Source: JBFLXR01 sp040757065 (GTDB lineage: Bacteria; Pseudomonadota; Gammaproteobacteria; Burkholderiales; Gallionellaceae). From it: DNA of 33,986 bases. A program made the position numbers and the translations under genes. Below the pieces are notes generated by a model. The model worked only from the letters and a program-made list of their open reading frames with translations. It did no database searches and had not been told where the DNA came from. This document shows, one piece after another, positions 1-6,523 of the stretch (the first letter of the stretch is position 1; the number at the start of each line of letters is the position of its first letter). The stretch lies in the NCBI GenBank assembly GCA_040757065.1, contig JBFLXR010000022.1, positions 1-33,986 on the forward strand, given 5' to 3'.

Positions 1-126
1 ATTATCTCAACAACCAACGCGCTCTTACGCTTGGCCGTCCACCGTTTGATTTCCTCTTCCATTACCGTGCTCACGTTGTCTCCTTTCGAGTTTATCACCT
101 GAGCAGGTTTTCACTGGGTCAATACA
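1..126 (-). mobile_element. 5' end of an IS3-family-like insertion sequence (left copy, continues outside window)
   Basis: The first 126 bases are the reverse complement of 33862-33986. Read on the minus strand, the element starts TGTATTGACCCAGTGAAAAC and carries an AAAGGAG ribosome site. A GTG start follows and opens a transposase reading frame beginning MSTVMEEEIKRWTAKRKSAL, which runs off the window. The TG terminus and the EEIKRWTAKRKSALV start resemble HTH-type OrfA proteins of the IS3 family; this is recognised from memory. Only the left end of the element is present, so target duplications cannot be checked. Confidence 0.8.
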
Positions 127-253
127 CAACACTTGCCGATGAACTTCCACCGCAAGATTCTCCGTAATTCACACGCCCGTTGATTGTGCATTTATAAACA
201 TCTGCATTGGATAACGCCGGAACGAATAGCAGAACGAGAAAATACTTGTACAT
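119..253 (-). CDS. 44-aa DUF4124-like secreted protein, C-terminus cut by IS
   Basis: A short reading frame starts ATG at 253, preceded by GGAAGG six bases upstream. It has a signal peptide (MYKYFLVLLFVPALSNA) followed by DVYKCTINGRVNYGESC. This matches the usual pattern of DUF4124 proteins: exported, then VYKC, then a G-x-V-x-Y segment, then a second Cys. The last codons read into the terminal bases of the insertion sequence, and the TGA at 119-121 belongs to that element. The natural C-terminus was therefore probably removed by the insertion. It is the last gene of the rep-zot operon. DUF4124 function is unknown. Confidence 0.6.
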   Translation of the reverse strand: MYKYFLVLLFVPALSNADVYKCTINGRVNYGESCGGSSSASVVY

Positions 254-335
254 GACAGCCTTCCAGAACTGAAGTCTGAAAGACTATATTCATTCAGGAA
301 AATGCGAACCTAACAACTTTATCAGTTGACATGCA

Positions 336-551
336 TCAAGATTTAGAGCTGTAGAAGGCTAGGCACAACGTATCACGGTAGCGCTGTATTTCGTTCGGAG
401 AAAGCAAACGAAAGTCATACAGCGCTTCGAAATAAGCCGTTCCGCGTATAAAGTAGTCCCGCGCAGATTCTGGACGTTCACGCATTGATGCGATGAATGC
501 AGCAAGACGATCATTAAGCAGTTTTTGCCGAGAAAAGTAATTCCCGCCCAT
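336..551 (-). CDS. 71-aa hypothetical protein of the inovirus-like module
   Basis: The frame starts ATG at 551, two bases after the zot stop (TAACTATGG), so it is probably translated by coupling with zot. The product is soluble and mostly helical, rich in Arg and aromatic residues (SARDYFIRGTAYFEALYDF), with no signal peptide, membrane segment or recognised motif. The tight spacing and protein-like composition support a real gene. It could be a phage accessory or regulatory protein. I do not recognise the family. Confidence 0.55.
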   Translation of the reverse strand: MGGNYFSRQKLLNDRLAAFIASMRERPESARDYFIRGTAYFEALYDFRLLSPNEIQRYRDTLCLAFYSSKS

Positions 552-553
552 AG

Positions 554-1624
554 TTAAACACCAGTCTGCAATGAGTGGTCAGGAGACAGGCCAGAGGACA
601 CAGGCGGGGAGCGCACAGCATCGCCGCTATGCGCCGATGTGCTAGGGGCGGGACGACCGCCCCTCCCCTCATCGTTTGGCACTTCGTATGGATTGAATAA
701 ACCGCCTTGCTCTACAAGCTGACGACAACGCGCCTCTTCGATGTCATGGAGCCGGGTTCCCTGTTGCGAATAGCAACTACAGCGCGTAGCAGACTGAATA
801 CAGGCATGCGGCCAAGGCATAGCGGAGACTTTTCGAAGTTCGTCATAAGCGGGAGCCGTCTCAGGCCGACCGGGAACGACGGGCTTCCAGCGGTCAAGTT
901 CCGATTCCATGTCGTGCGGAATGGAAGCAGGAGCAGAAGGAACGGAGGCAGAAGCATGTTTTACGGAAACAGGAACTTCACCGCCGGTTTGCGCCTGTTG
1001 TTCCGGGTGAATTCGGGCATTCACGCCGGAATAAACCTTGTACACGATCAGCGGAAGAAGGATAGCGGCAGCAACAAAGACAAAAGCGGCTTTCGGCAGA
1101 CGGAAGCTGTGCTTAGTGTGAATCGTCGCGGATTTATACTTGCCGAAGGCGTTTTTAGGCGGCTTGTAATTACGTTTTGCGGCAGTAGAACGCGATGCTT
1201 TGGAATCAGGATCATTGCACTCCGTCCACTCTAGAAGCTGGCCGCCGAAGGCATGCCGGCGCACATGAATGTGCTTACCGACGAGCCTGCGGATATTCGC
1301 ATCAATCAAGTTCGGATGCTGTGTAATCAGGATGAAATCGAGGCCTTTATGCCGGTGCTTTTCGAAGGCAGCGATATAGTCGGGAACCTTAGAGCCAGTA
1401 GCGCGAGGCCTGAAAAAATCCTGACATTCGTCAATGATAATCAAGGCACCATCCGGTGCCCATTGCGGCCACTCGTGCGGATTCGGTAGAGGCTCGTGAG
1501 GAAGGGTTAAATCAGTGACATTACAGAAAACCGTGCGATTTTTATAATCGGCCTCGGTATCCAGTAGATTAACGACATAAGACGTTTTGCCGCAACCTGG
1601 AGCGCCTGTAACGATAACGATCAT
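554..1624 (-). CDS. zot: Zot-family inovirus assembly ATPase (gene I-like)
   Basis: This is a 356-residue protein of the zonular occludens toxin/gpI family, the inner-membrane ATPase that drives extrusion of filamentous phage. A Walker A motif GAPGCGKTS lies at about residues 7-15, a Walker B stretch ALIIIDECQDFF at about 85-96, and ITQHPNLID follows. One membrane segment (about residues 178-198) separates the cytoplasmic NTPase from a periplasmic tail with a Pro/Ser-rich end, which is the usual topology. Its ATG overlaps the rep stop as ATGA, so the two are translationally coupled. The coat and adsorption genes usually found between rep and zot are absent. The name is historical and does not imply toxicity. 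Confidence 0.9.
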   Translation of the reverse strand: MIVIVTGAPGCGKTSYVVNLLDTEADYKNRTVFCNVTDLTLPHEPLPNPHEWPQWAPDGALIIIDECQDFFRPRATGSKVPDYIAAFEKHRHKGLDFILITQHPNLIDANIRRLVGKHIHVRRHAFGGQLLEWTECNDPDSKASRSTAAKRNYKPPKNAFGKYKSATIHTKHSFRLPKAAFVFVAAAILLPLIVYKVYSGVNARIHPEQQAQTGGEVPVSVKHASASVPSAPASIPHDMESELDRWKPVVPGRPETAPAYDELRKVSAMPWPHACIQSATRCSCYSQQGTRLHDIEEARCRQLVEQGGLFNPYEVPNDEGRGGRPAPSTSAHSGDAVRSPPVSSGLSPDHSLQTGV

Positions 1625-2436
1625 GCGGTCATCACGCCAATTTGCGCAGCCTTTTGTACAGTTGCGATGCGCGATTGTTTTTCGCTTATGAATGAGAGTG
1701 CAGGATATGCAGCAGCAAGGTACTCGCCAGCTTTAAGGAGAGCATCAAAGGGTATAACGCGATCAACACTTTTAAACTCGACTTCGTAGCGAACCCACTC
1801 GGATGAAGAATCGCCTAGCTGTTTTCCCTTTTCGTAACCGCGAAAATACTTGCCGTTTTGTCGGTTTCCGACATAGAAGGAGCGGCCTTTGCCGTTCGGA
1901 CGCTTCCAGTCACCGCGCATTTCACAAGATGGATTACGGCCACCGCAGTTAAATTCGCCGCGATCAAATGCACGGGACAGGTCGGAAACGCCATAAGAGC
2001 CGGTGTAGTTATCATGCGCAAGATCGAGGCGCGTGATTTTCGGGTTTGTGGCTTTTTTGGTCAGGAATTCGTACAAGCGAAGTTCCCACCCCGGCAGTGC
2101 AGCAGCAAGGCCATCGCCATAAATCGAGACAAGGACGGTTCGACGCTGGCCGCCATGACAAAGCATTCCGAAGGAATCACCGAGGATGTAGGAATCACGG
2201 TAGAAGTTCGCGCCAGTATCACGTTTTGCGACGACACCGAAGCCGAAGATTTTTTCAAGGACGTAAGAGGCTTCGATTACGACTTGACGATCATCAATAG
2301 GAATTTGCCTAGATGAATCAAAAGCAAAGAAAGTTTCTTCATGGCAGGTGAAATTAACCCAATCGACGAAAGCAGCATCACCGCCATAACCGCGACGAGC
2401 AGGAATAATTTTGACCTCGCCATTTTCCAGCACCAA
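1621..2436 (-). CDS. Inovirus replication initiation protein (Rep_trans family), main part
   Basis: This is a phage/plasmid replication initiation factor (RstA-like, Rep_trans family), predicted to nick and join DNA for rolling-circle replication. Recognisable blocks are AFVDWVNFTCHEETFF near the start, TRLDLAHDNYTGSYG in the middle, and YEKGKQLGDSSSEWVRYEVEFK then LAAAYPALSFI toward the end. Within this frame the first usable start is the TTG at 2436, but coherent coding sequence (GGKSESAQIGERL) extends upstream to a stop at 2476-2478. That extension joins in sense to the N-terminal segment 2469-2630 in another frame. Fused, the protein would be about 336 residues, in the normal size range for the family. 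I therefore think the true N-terminus lies at 2630. Confidence 0.85.
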   Translation of the reverse strand: MVLENGEVKIIPARRGYGGDAAFVDWVNFTCHEETFFAFDSSRQIPIDDRQVVIEASYVLEKIFGFGVVAKRDTGANFYRDSYILGDSFGMLCHGGQRRTVLVSIYGDGLAAALPGWELRLYEFLTKKATNPKITRLDLAHDNYTGSYGVSDLSRAFDRGEFNCGGRNPSCEMRGDWKRPNGKGRSFYVGNRQNGKYFRGYEKGKQLGDSSSEWVRYEVEFKSVDRVIPFDALLKAGEYLAAAYPALSFISEKQSRIATVQKAAQIGVMTA

Positions 2437-2630
2437 CCTTTCCCCAATTTGCGCGCTTTCGGACTTTCCCCCCTGTTAGTAGTGGGGGGAAGCTGCTGCG
2501 CGCCATCCGCCGCGCATGTGTGCGCGTCGTTTTGCGCGCGCGCTTCCAGTTCCAACAATTCGGCGTGGGTCAGCCGCGCAGCCTCAATCTGCTGTAAGGT
2601 GGCCGTCTCTGGCTTGGTCTTTTTTGGCAT
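2277..2630 (-). CDS. N-terminal segment of Rep, frame-separated from the main part
   Basis: ATG at 2630 is preceded by GGGAG and begins MPKKTKPETATLQQIEAARL, followed by an acidic helical stretch ending PPTTNRGES. Up to about 2470 this is protein-like. Beyond the six-G run (2468-2473 on the complement) the frame only shadows rep down to 2277. One extra G, or a -1 slip, would give TTNRGGKSESAQIGERLVLE, continuous with Rep. The feature is therefore best read as the first ~55 residues of Rep, separated by a real frameshift, a programmed frameshift or a homopolymer error. Confidence 0.55.
   Translation of the reverse strand: MPKKTKPETATLQQIEAARLTHAELLELEARAQNDAHTCAADGAQQLPPTTNRGESPKARKLGKGWCWKMARSKLFLLVAVMAVMLLSSIGLISPAMKKLSLLLIHLGKFLLMIVKS
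2468..2489 (-). promoter_or_regulatory. G6/C6 hairpin at the rep frame junction
   Basis: On the coding strand six C are followed by ACTACTAACA and six G, a perfect 6-bp all-GC stem with a 10-base loop. The 3' G-run is exactly where the two rep frames meet. It could promote slippage, affect translation, or be coincidental. Confidence 0.4.
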
Positions 2631-2677
2631 CCCTACTCCCGTTATTGACTTGTAGCGCGTTTTGGCGCAATCTTCGC

Positions 2678-2743
2678 CTATCAATTTTGATAGCAATCAA
2701 AAAGGATTGCTAGGACGCATTAGAAAGCAATCGTTTTCGATTG
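2678..2743. promoter_or_regulatory. Divergent control region with three palindromes (candidate repressor operators)
   Basis: Between rep and the HTH gene lie three inverted repeats. They are CTATCAA-tt-TTGATAG (2678-2693), TAGCAATC-N6-GATTGCTA (2691-2712) and CAATCG-N4-CGATTG (2728-2743). The last two share the same core and geometry, CAATC-N6-GATTG, 34 bp apart. The right-hand copy lies just before the repressor's ribosome site and the left pair is on the rep side. This is the layout expected for a phage repressor that controls both itself and the rep operon. Confidence 0.65.
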
Positions 2744-2758
2744 TCAATAGGAGGGAAC

Positions 2759-3130
2759 ATGAATATCTCAGAAATTATCGAAAAAGCAGCCGATAAAGTT
2801 GGCGGTCAAAAGAAACTAGCCGAAATGCTAGAGATTCACCCAAACAACCTAACGAACGTAAAAAGAGGCGAGCGCGGCCTTCCCGCACACGCTTGCGCTA
2901 AGCTGGCGGAAATCACAGGTTACAGCTTTGTTGAAGTAGTAGCCGCCTCGGAACTGGCGACCGAAAAGAAGGAAGAACGCCGGAAATACTGGGAGAGCCT
3001 TCTAAAGCAAACAACTACTGCAACTCTAGCAACGGTATTCCTGACTTCCCTGCTAACCTTCGGCGCACCGAATACGGCGAGAGCCGCGCAAGTTGTTGAT
3101 TCTCAAGTGTGCATTATGTCAAATTACTGA
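2759..3130 (+). CDS. Phage HTH repressor with hydrophobic C-terminal segment
   Basis: The ATG at 2759 is chosen because AGGAGGG lies just upstream (2749-2755); a TTG six codons earlier is less likely. The 123-residue product has an N-terminal helix-turn-helix of the phage CI/Cro-like kind. GGQKKLAEMLEIHPNNLTNV forms the turn and recognition helix (about residues 15-34), followed by CAKLAEITGYSFVEV. A basic stretch (KKEERRKYW) follows, then a hydrophobic run TLATVFLTSLLTFGA near residues 88-102, ending in an ARA site like a signal-peptide cleavage motif. It is divergent from rep and probably autoregulated through 2678-2743. By position it corresponds to RstR-type repressors. Confidence 0.75.
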   Translation: MNISEIIEKAADKVGGQKKLAEMLEIHPNNLTNVKRGERGLPAHACAKLAEITGYSFVEVVAASELATEKKEERRKYWESLLKQTTTATLATVFLTSLLTFGAPNTARAAQVVDSQVCIMSNY

Positions 3131-3164
3131 TTAATTGGGCTTGGCATAATCGACTTCAGAGTTG

Positions 3165-3193
3165 TTCCATTTCATATATATCAGCGGTATAGT
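3165..3193 (+). promoter_or_regulatory. Candidate sigma-70 promoter for the signalling operon
   Basis: TTCCAT (3165-3170), a 17-base spacer and TATAGT (3188-3193) lie about 40 bases ahead of the first gene. The -10 is good and the -35 moderate. It is the only short intergenic gap before five tightly packed genes. Confidence 0.35.
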
Positions 3194-3230
3194 TCTAAAA
3201 TGACGCTTCAATAACAATAGGTGAAAAATT

Positions 3231-5498
3231 TTGCCAACCGTTGCCAATGTCACCGTTCTAATTGTTGATGACAATCCTAATAATCTCAAGGTGTTGGAAA
3301 GCATTCTGACCACTGCTGGTTATAAGGTGCGCGCAGCATTAAACGGTGATACGGCTCTGCGCGCAGCAAAACTGTCCCCTCCCGACTTGGTGCTGCTCGA
3401 TATTCGTATGCCGTCTATGGATGGTTTCGAGGTCTGCCGCAGATTGAAATCCGATGCTGAAACTGCGCATGTGCCTGTTATATTTATCAGTGCGTTGCAG
3501 GAAATGGATGACAAGGTTCACGCATTCCAGGCCGGTGGCGTCGATTACATTGTCAAACCCTTTCAGGCAGAGGAAGTGTTGACCCGTGCCAGAACGCATA
3601 TTGAGCTTGCGCAAGCGCGCAATGCGCTGGCGCACAGCAATGAAACGCTGGAGCTTCTGGTTGCGGAACGGACCCGGAAGCTTGAGGCAACTATGCGTCA
3701 AGAGCATGCTTTACGTGAGTTGCTGACGCTCTCGCATAACCACTTTGCAGATACCGACTACCCAGTAAAAGCCTTAAACACTATTGCTGAAAGTTTGGGT
3801 TGGCAGCCTCCTTCGATTTGCGGTGTGATTCTTTTGACGCATCCTCGCCGCAATACGCTGGAAATTGCTGCGCATCTGGGTGTCGATATTTCGCGTGCGC
3901 ACAGTTTGGAGACAATGGCGTTAACGACATCTGGGCAACCCGACGTGGGCGGTAGGAATGTTGTTTTGCAGTCCAACGATGAGCAAATCGATTTATTAAC
4001 CTTATTCGGTTTTGCCGACTCCTACGCGTTAGCCAGTCATTCGATCGTATCCGGTGAAAAAATTCTGGGTTTGTTCGTGTTGTTTATCGATCGCGAGCAT
4101 AGCGCCGATTTCGATTTGGCAGGCTTCCCTCAACAAGTTGCCGATGTTTTGGGGATGGGTTTGGCGCGACGCGAGGCAGATGAAACACTGGCCTGGCATG
4201 CTTACCATGATGAGTTAACCGGTTTGCCGAATCGCAGATTGCTGGAAGAAGATTTGTTGCGCGAGATGAAGGCATCGGATAACCGCAATAATTTGTGCGG
4301 CATTCTGTTAATCGATATCGATCATTTCAAACTGCTGAATGACACGCTCGGTCATGGTACCGCCGACTTGTTCCTGAAGGAAATTTCTCAGCGTTTAAAG
4401 AGCACCATTCGCGCTTCCGACCTGCCCTACCGTTGGGGCGGAGATGAATTCATTGTTTTACTTCCCGGCGTCGGCAATAACGAGGACGAGGCAGTTACGC
4501 ATGCGCGCAGTGCTGCTCAAAAGATTGCCGAAAAACTGTCTGAATCTATCCAAATAGGCACAGAGAATGTGCATTTCAGCGCCAGCATGGGTATTGCGCT
4601 GTATCCGAGCGACGGATCTTCGACGGAGGAGTTGCTTAAACATGTCGATTTGGCCATGCATAAAGCCAAGGAAGCCGGACGGAACACGGTTCACTTCTTT
4701 AAACCGGATATGCAAAGCGACGCCGAGCGTCGGCTGTTGGTGGAAAAAGAGCTGCGCACAGCTTTAATTGACAAACAGTTTCTGCTGTATTACCAGCCCC
4801 AAGTTGGCGTAGGTGGGGAGCTGCTTGGCGCGGAAGCCTTGATACGCTGGCAGCATCCGGAGCGCGGGCTAGTTCCCCCCAACGAGTTCATCCCAGTTGC
4901 CGAGGAAAACGGTTTTATTCAGCAAATTGGCGACTGGGTGCTGGAAGAAGGTTGCCGTCAGTTGCGCGCCTGGGAGGGAAGTAATAAATTGCAGCGACGA
5001 CGAACACTGGCCATGAACGTCAGTATGCGACAGTTTCACCAACCGGATTTCGTTGAGCGAGTGCATGCCATTCTGGAGAAAAGCGGTGCCGATCCGGCAT
5101 GTGTGGAATTGGAGGTGACAGAAAGCCTTCTTCTGGCGGATGTCGATGGTGCTGTTCGAAAAATGGATGCATTGCGGGCAATGGGAATTCGTTTCTCCGT
5201 GGACGATTTCGGTACGGGTTATTCTTCCCTCGCCTACCTTAAACGCTTGCCGGTCGACTTGCTGAAAATCGACCAATCCTTTGTGCGAGATGTACACAAA
5301 GATAATCGTAATGCGTCCATTGTGCGGACGATTATTTCTTTGGCGCATAACCTTGGTCTGAAGACTATTGCTGAAGGCGTTGAACAAATAGAGGAATTCA
5401 ATTTCCTGTCCGGTGCCGGATGCGATGAATTTCAAGGTTATTATTTTAGTAAGCCATTGCCGCTCGGCGATTTTACTCAGCGCTGGAAGTGGGATTAG
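3231..5498 (+). CDS. Response regulator with GAF-like, GGDEF and EAL domains
   Basis: The start is TTG at 3231, with AGGTGA seven bases upstream; no better ATG is in frame. Of 755 residues, 1-125 form a receiver domain with acidic residues VDD (12-14), phosphorylation site Asp57 (LLDIRMP) and conserved Lys in VKPF. A coiled linker and a GAF-like region (about 165-315) follow. The diguanylate cyclase domain has intact GGDEF (403-407) and an RASD inhibitory site five residues before it. The phosphodiesterase domain has intact EAL (535-537), EVTES and DDFGTGYSSL. Both c-di-GMP-making and -breaking activities therefore look possible. As first gene of an operon with two hybrid kinases it is the likely output component. 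Confidence 0.92.
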   Translation: MPTVANVTVLIVDDNPNNLKVLESILTTAGYKVRAALNGDTALRAAKLSPPDLVLLDIRMPSMDGFEVCRRLKSDAETAHVPVIFISALQEMDDKVHAFQAGGVDYIVKPFQAEEVLTRARTHIELAQARNALAHSNETLELLVAERTRKLEATMRQEHALRELLTLSHNHFADTDYPVKALNTIAESLGWQPPSICGVILLTHPRRNTLEIAAHLGVDISRAHSLETMALTTSGQPDVGGRNVVLQSNDEQIDLLTLFGFADSYALASHSIVSGEKILGLFVLFIDREHSADFDLAGFPQQVADVLGMGLARREADETLAWHAYHDELTGLPNRRLLEEDLLREMKASDNRNNLCGILLIDIDHFKLLNDTLGHGTADLFLKEISQRLKSTIRASDLPYRWGGDEFIVLLPGVGNNEDEAVTHARSAAQKIAEKLSESIQIGTENVHFSASMGIALYPSDGSSTEELLKHVDLAMHKAKEAGRNTVHFFKPDMQSDAERRLLVEKELRTALIDKQFLLYYQPQVGVGGELLGAEALIRWQHPERGLVPPNEFIPVAEENGFIQQIGDWVLEEGCRQLRAWEGSNKLQRRRTLAMNVSMRQFHQPDFVERVHAILEKSGADPACVELEVTESLLLADVDGAVRKMDALRAMGIRFSVDDFGTGYSSLAYLKRLPVDLLKIDQSFVRDVHKDNRNASIVRTIISLAHNLGLKTIAEGVEQIEEFNFLSGAGCDEFQGYYFSKPLPLGDFTQRWKWD

Positions 5499-5555
5499 CA
5501 GGCGTGAAATAAGTGTTAACATGCGCTAAAACGGTCAAGCTAACAGGAGTGCGAT

Positions 5556-6521
5556 GTGTGTGACCGAATTCGTCAGTACATTTTGTTGTCCTTGCTCGGG
5601 TTGATTGCAATCACACTTGTCGGCTGTCAGAAAGAAGCCAGTCAGTTGCGTGTCGGCACCAACCTGTGGATCGGATACGAGCCGCTTTATCTGGCGCGCG
5701 AACTCGGCTATTACCGCGACACCTCCATTAAACTGCTCGAGATGAACAATGCTACCGAAGTTTCGAGTGCATTGCGCGCGGGCTTGCTGGACGTTGCGGC
5801 ACTGACTCTCGATGAGGCACTGACTGTCAAGCAGGATGTGCCGGACTTGCAGGTGGTGCTGGTGATGGACAGTTCCGCCGGAGCGGATATTCTGCTCGGG
5901 CAACCCGAGATTGCCGACCTCACGGATTTGCGCGGAAAGCGTGTGGGTGTCGAAACAACGGCCGTGGGCGCAATTTTGTTGCAAGCGGCTTTGGAAAAAG
6001 CCAGGTTGAGCGTGCAGGATGTTGAAATCGTATCGCTGCCTGTAGACGAACATTTGGAAGCCTTCGAGGCTAAGCGAATAGATGCCGTTGTAACTTTTGA
6101 TCCTGTTCGCTCCCGTCTTTTGCAGCTCGGCGCGCGCCCCTTGTTCGATAGTCGCGCCACCCCGAACCGCATTATCGATGTGCTGGTAATTCATCAATCG
6201 ACGGCTGAGCAGCACGGTAAGCAATTACGCAAGCTCATCGAGGGGCATTTCGCAGCGCTCGCATACCTTGCGCAACATCCTGAGGATGCAAAAAAAAGCA
6301 TGGCCAACCGCATCAAAATTACGCCCGCACAGATCGCCGATATGTTGGGCGGTATTCACATTCAGGATCGCAGCGAAAACGTTACTTTGCTGAGTGGTAC
6401 GCCCTCCCCGCTTAATCGTCTCGCCGAGCAAATAGCAGATGTGATGACAAAAAATAAAATGCTGAGTAAGACTGTCGAGTTGCATAATTTATCCGACCCG
6501 CGCTGGGTAAAACAGCCTTAG
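5556..6521 (+). CDS. NMT1/SsuA-like solute-binding lipoprotein (kinase partner 1)
   Basis: The GTG at 5556 is chosen because AGGAG sits six bases upstream; the nearby ATG at 5554 is out of frame and stops at once. The 321-residue product has a lipoprotein signal with lipobox LVGC (Cys about residue 24). A periplasmic binding-protein fold of the NMT1/THI5/SsuA type follows: RVGTNLWIGYEPLYLARELG, ALRAGLLDVAALT, DLRGKRVGVE. The family binds thiamine precursors, sulfonates, nitrate and similar small molecules; the ligand here is unknown. No ABC permease or ATPase gene is nearby. It ends two bases before a hybrid kinase, so it is better read as a ligand receptor for that kinase than as a transporter part. 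Confidence 0.85.
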   Translation: MCDRIRQYILLSLLGLIAITLVGCQKEASQLRVGTNLWIGYEPLYLARELGYYRDTSIKLLEMNNATEVSSALRAGLLDVAALTLDEALTVKQDVPDLQVVLVMDSSAGADILLGQPEIADLTDLRGKRVGVETTAVGAILLQAALEKARLSVQDVEIVSLPVDEHLEAFEAKRIDAVVTFDPVRSRLLQLGARPLFDSRATPNRIIDVLVIHQSTAEQHGKQLRKLIEGHFAALAYLAQHPEDAKKSMANRIKITPAQIADMLGGIHIQDRSENVTLLSGTPSPLNRLAEQIADVMTKNKMLSKTVELHNLSDPRWVKQP

Positions 6522-6523
6522 CT

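Noticed and set aside
707..1489. Plus-strand reading frames across the zot gene
   Set aside because: They are antisense to zot, have Arg-rich low-complexity products and no ribosome sites; zot has clear domain matches.
1858..2655. Plus-strand reading frames across rep
   Set aside because: Antisense shadows of the Rep protein, with no family resemblance.
5554..5565. ATG at 5554 as start of the NMT1-like lipoprotein
   Set aside because: It is out of frame and meets TGA after three codons; the GTG at 5556 has the correct frame and ribosome-site spacing.
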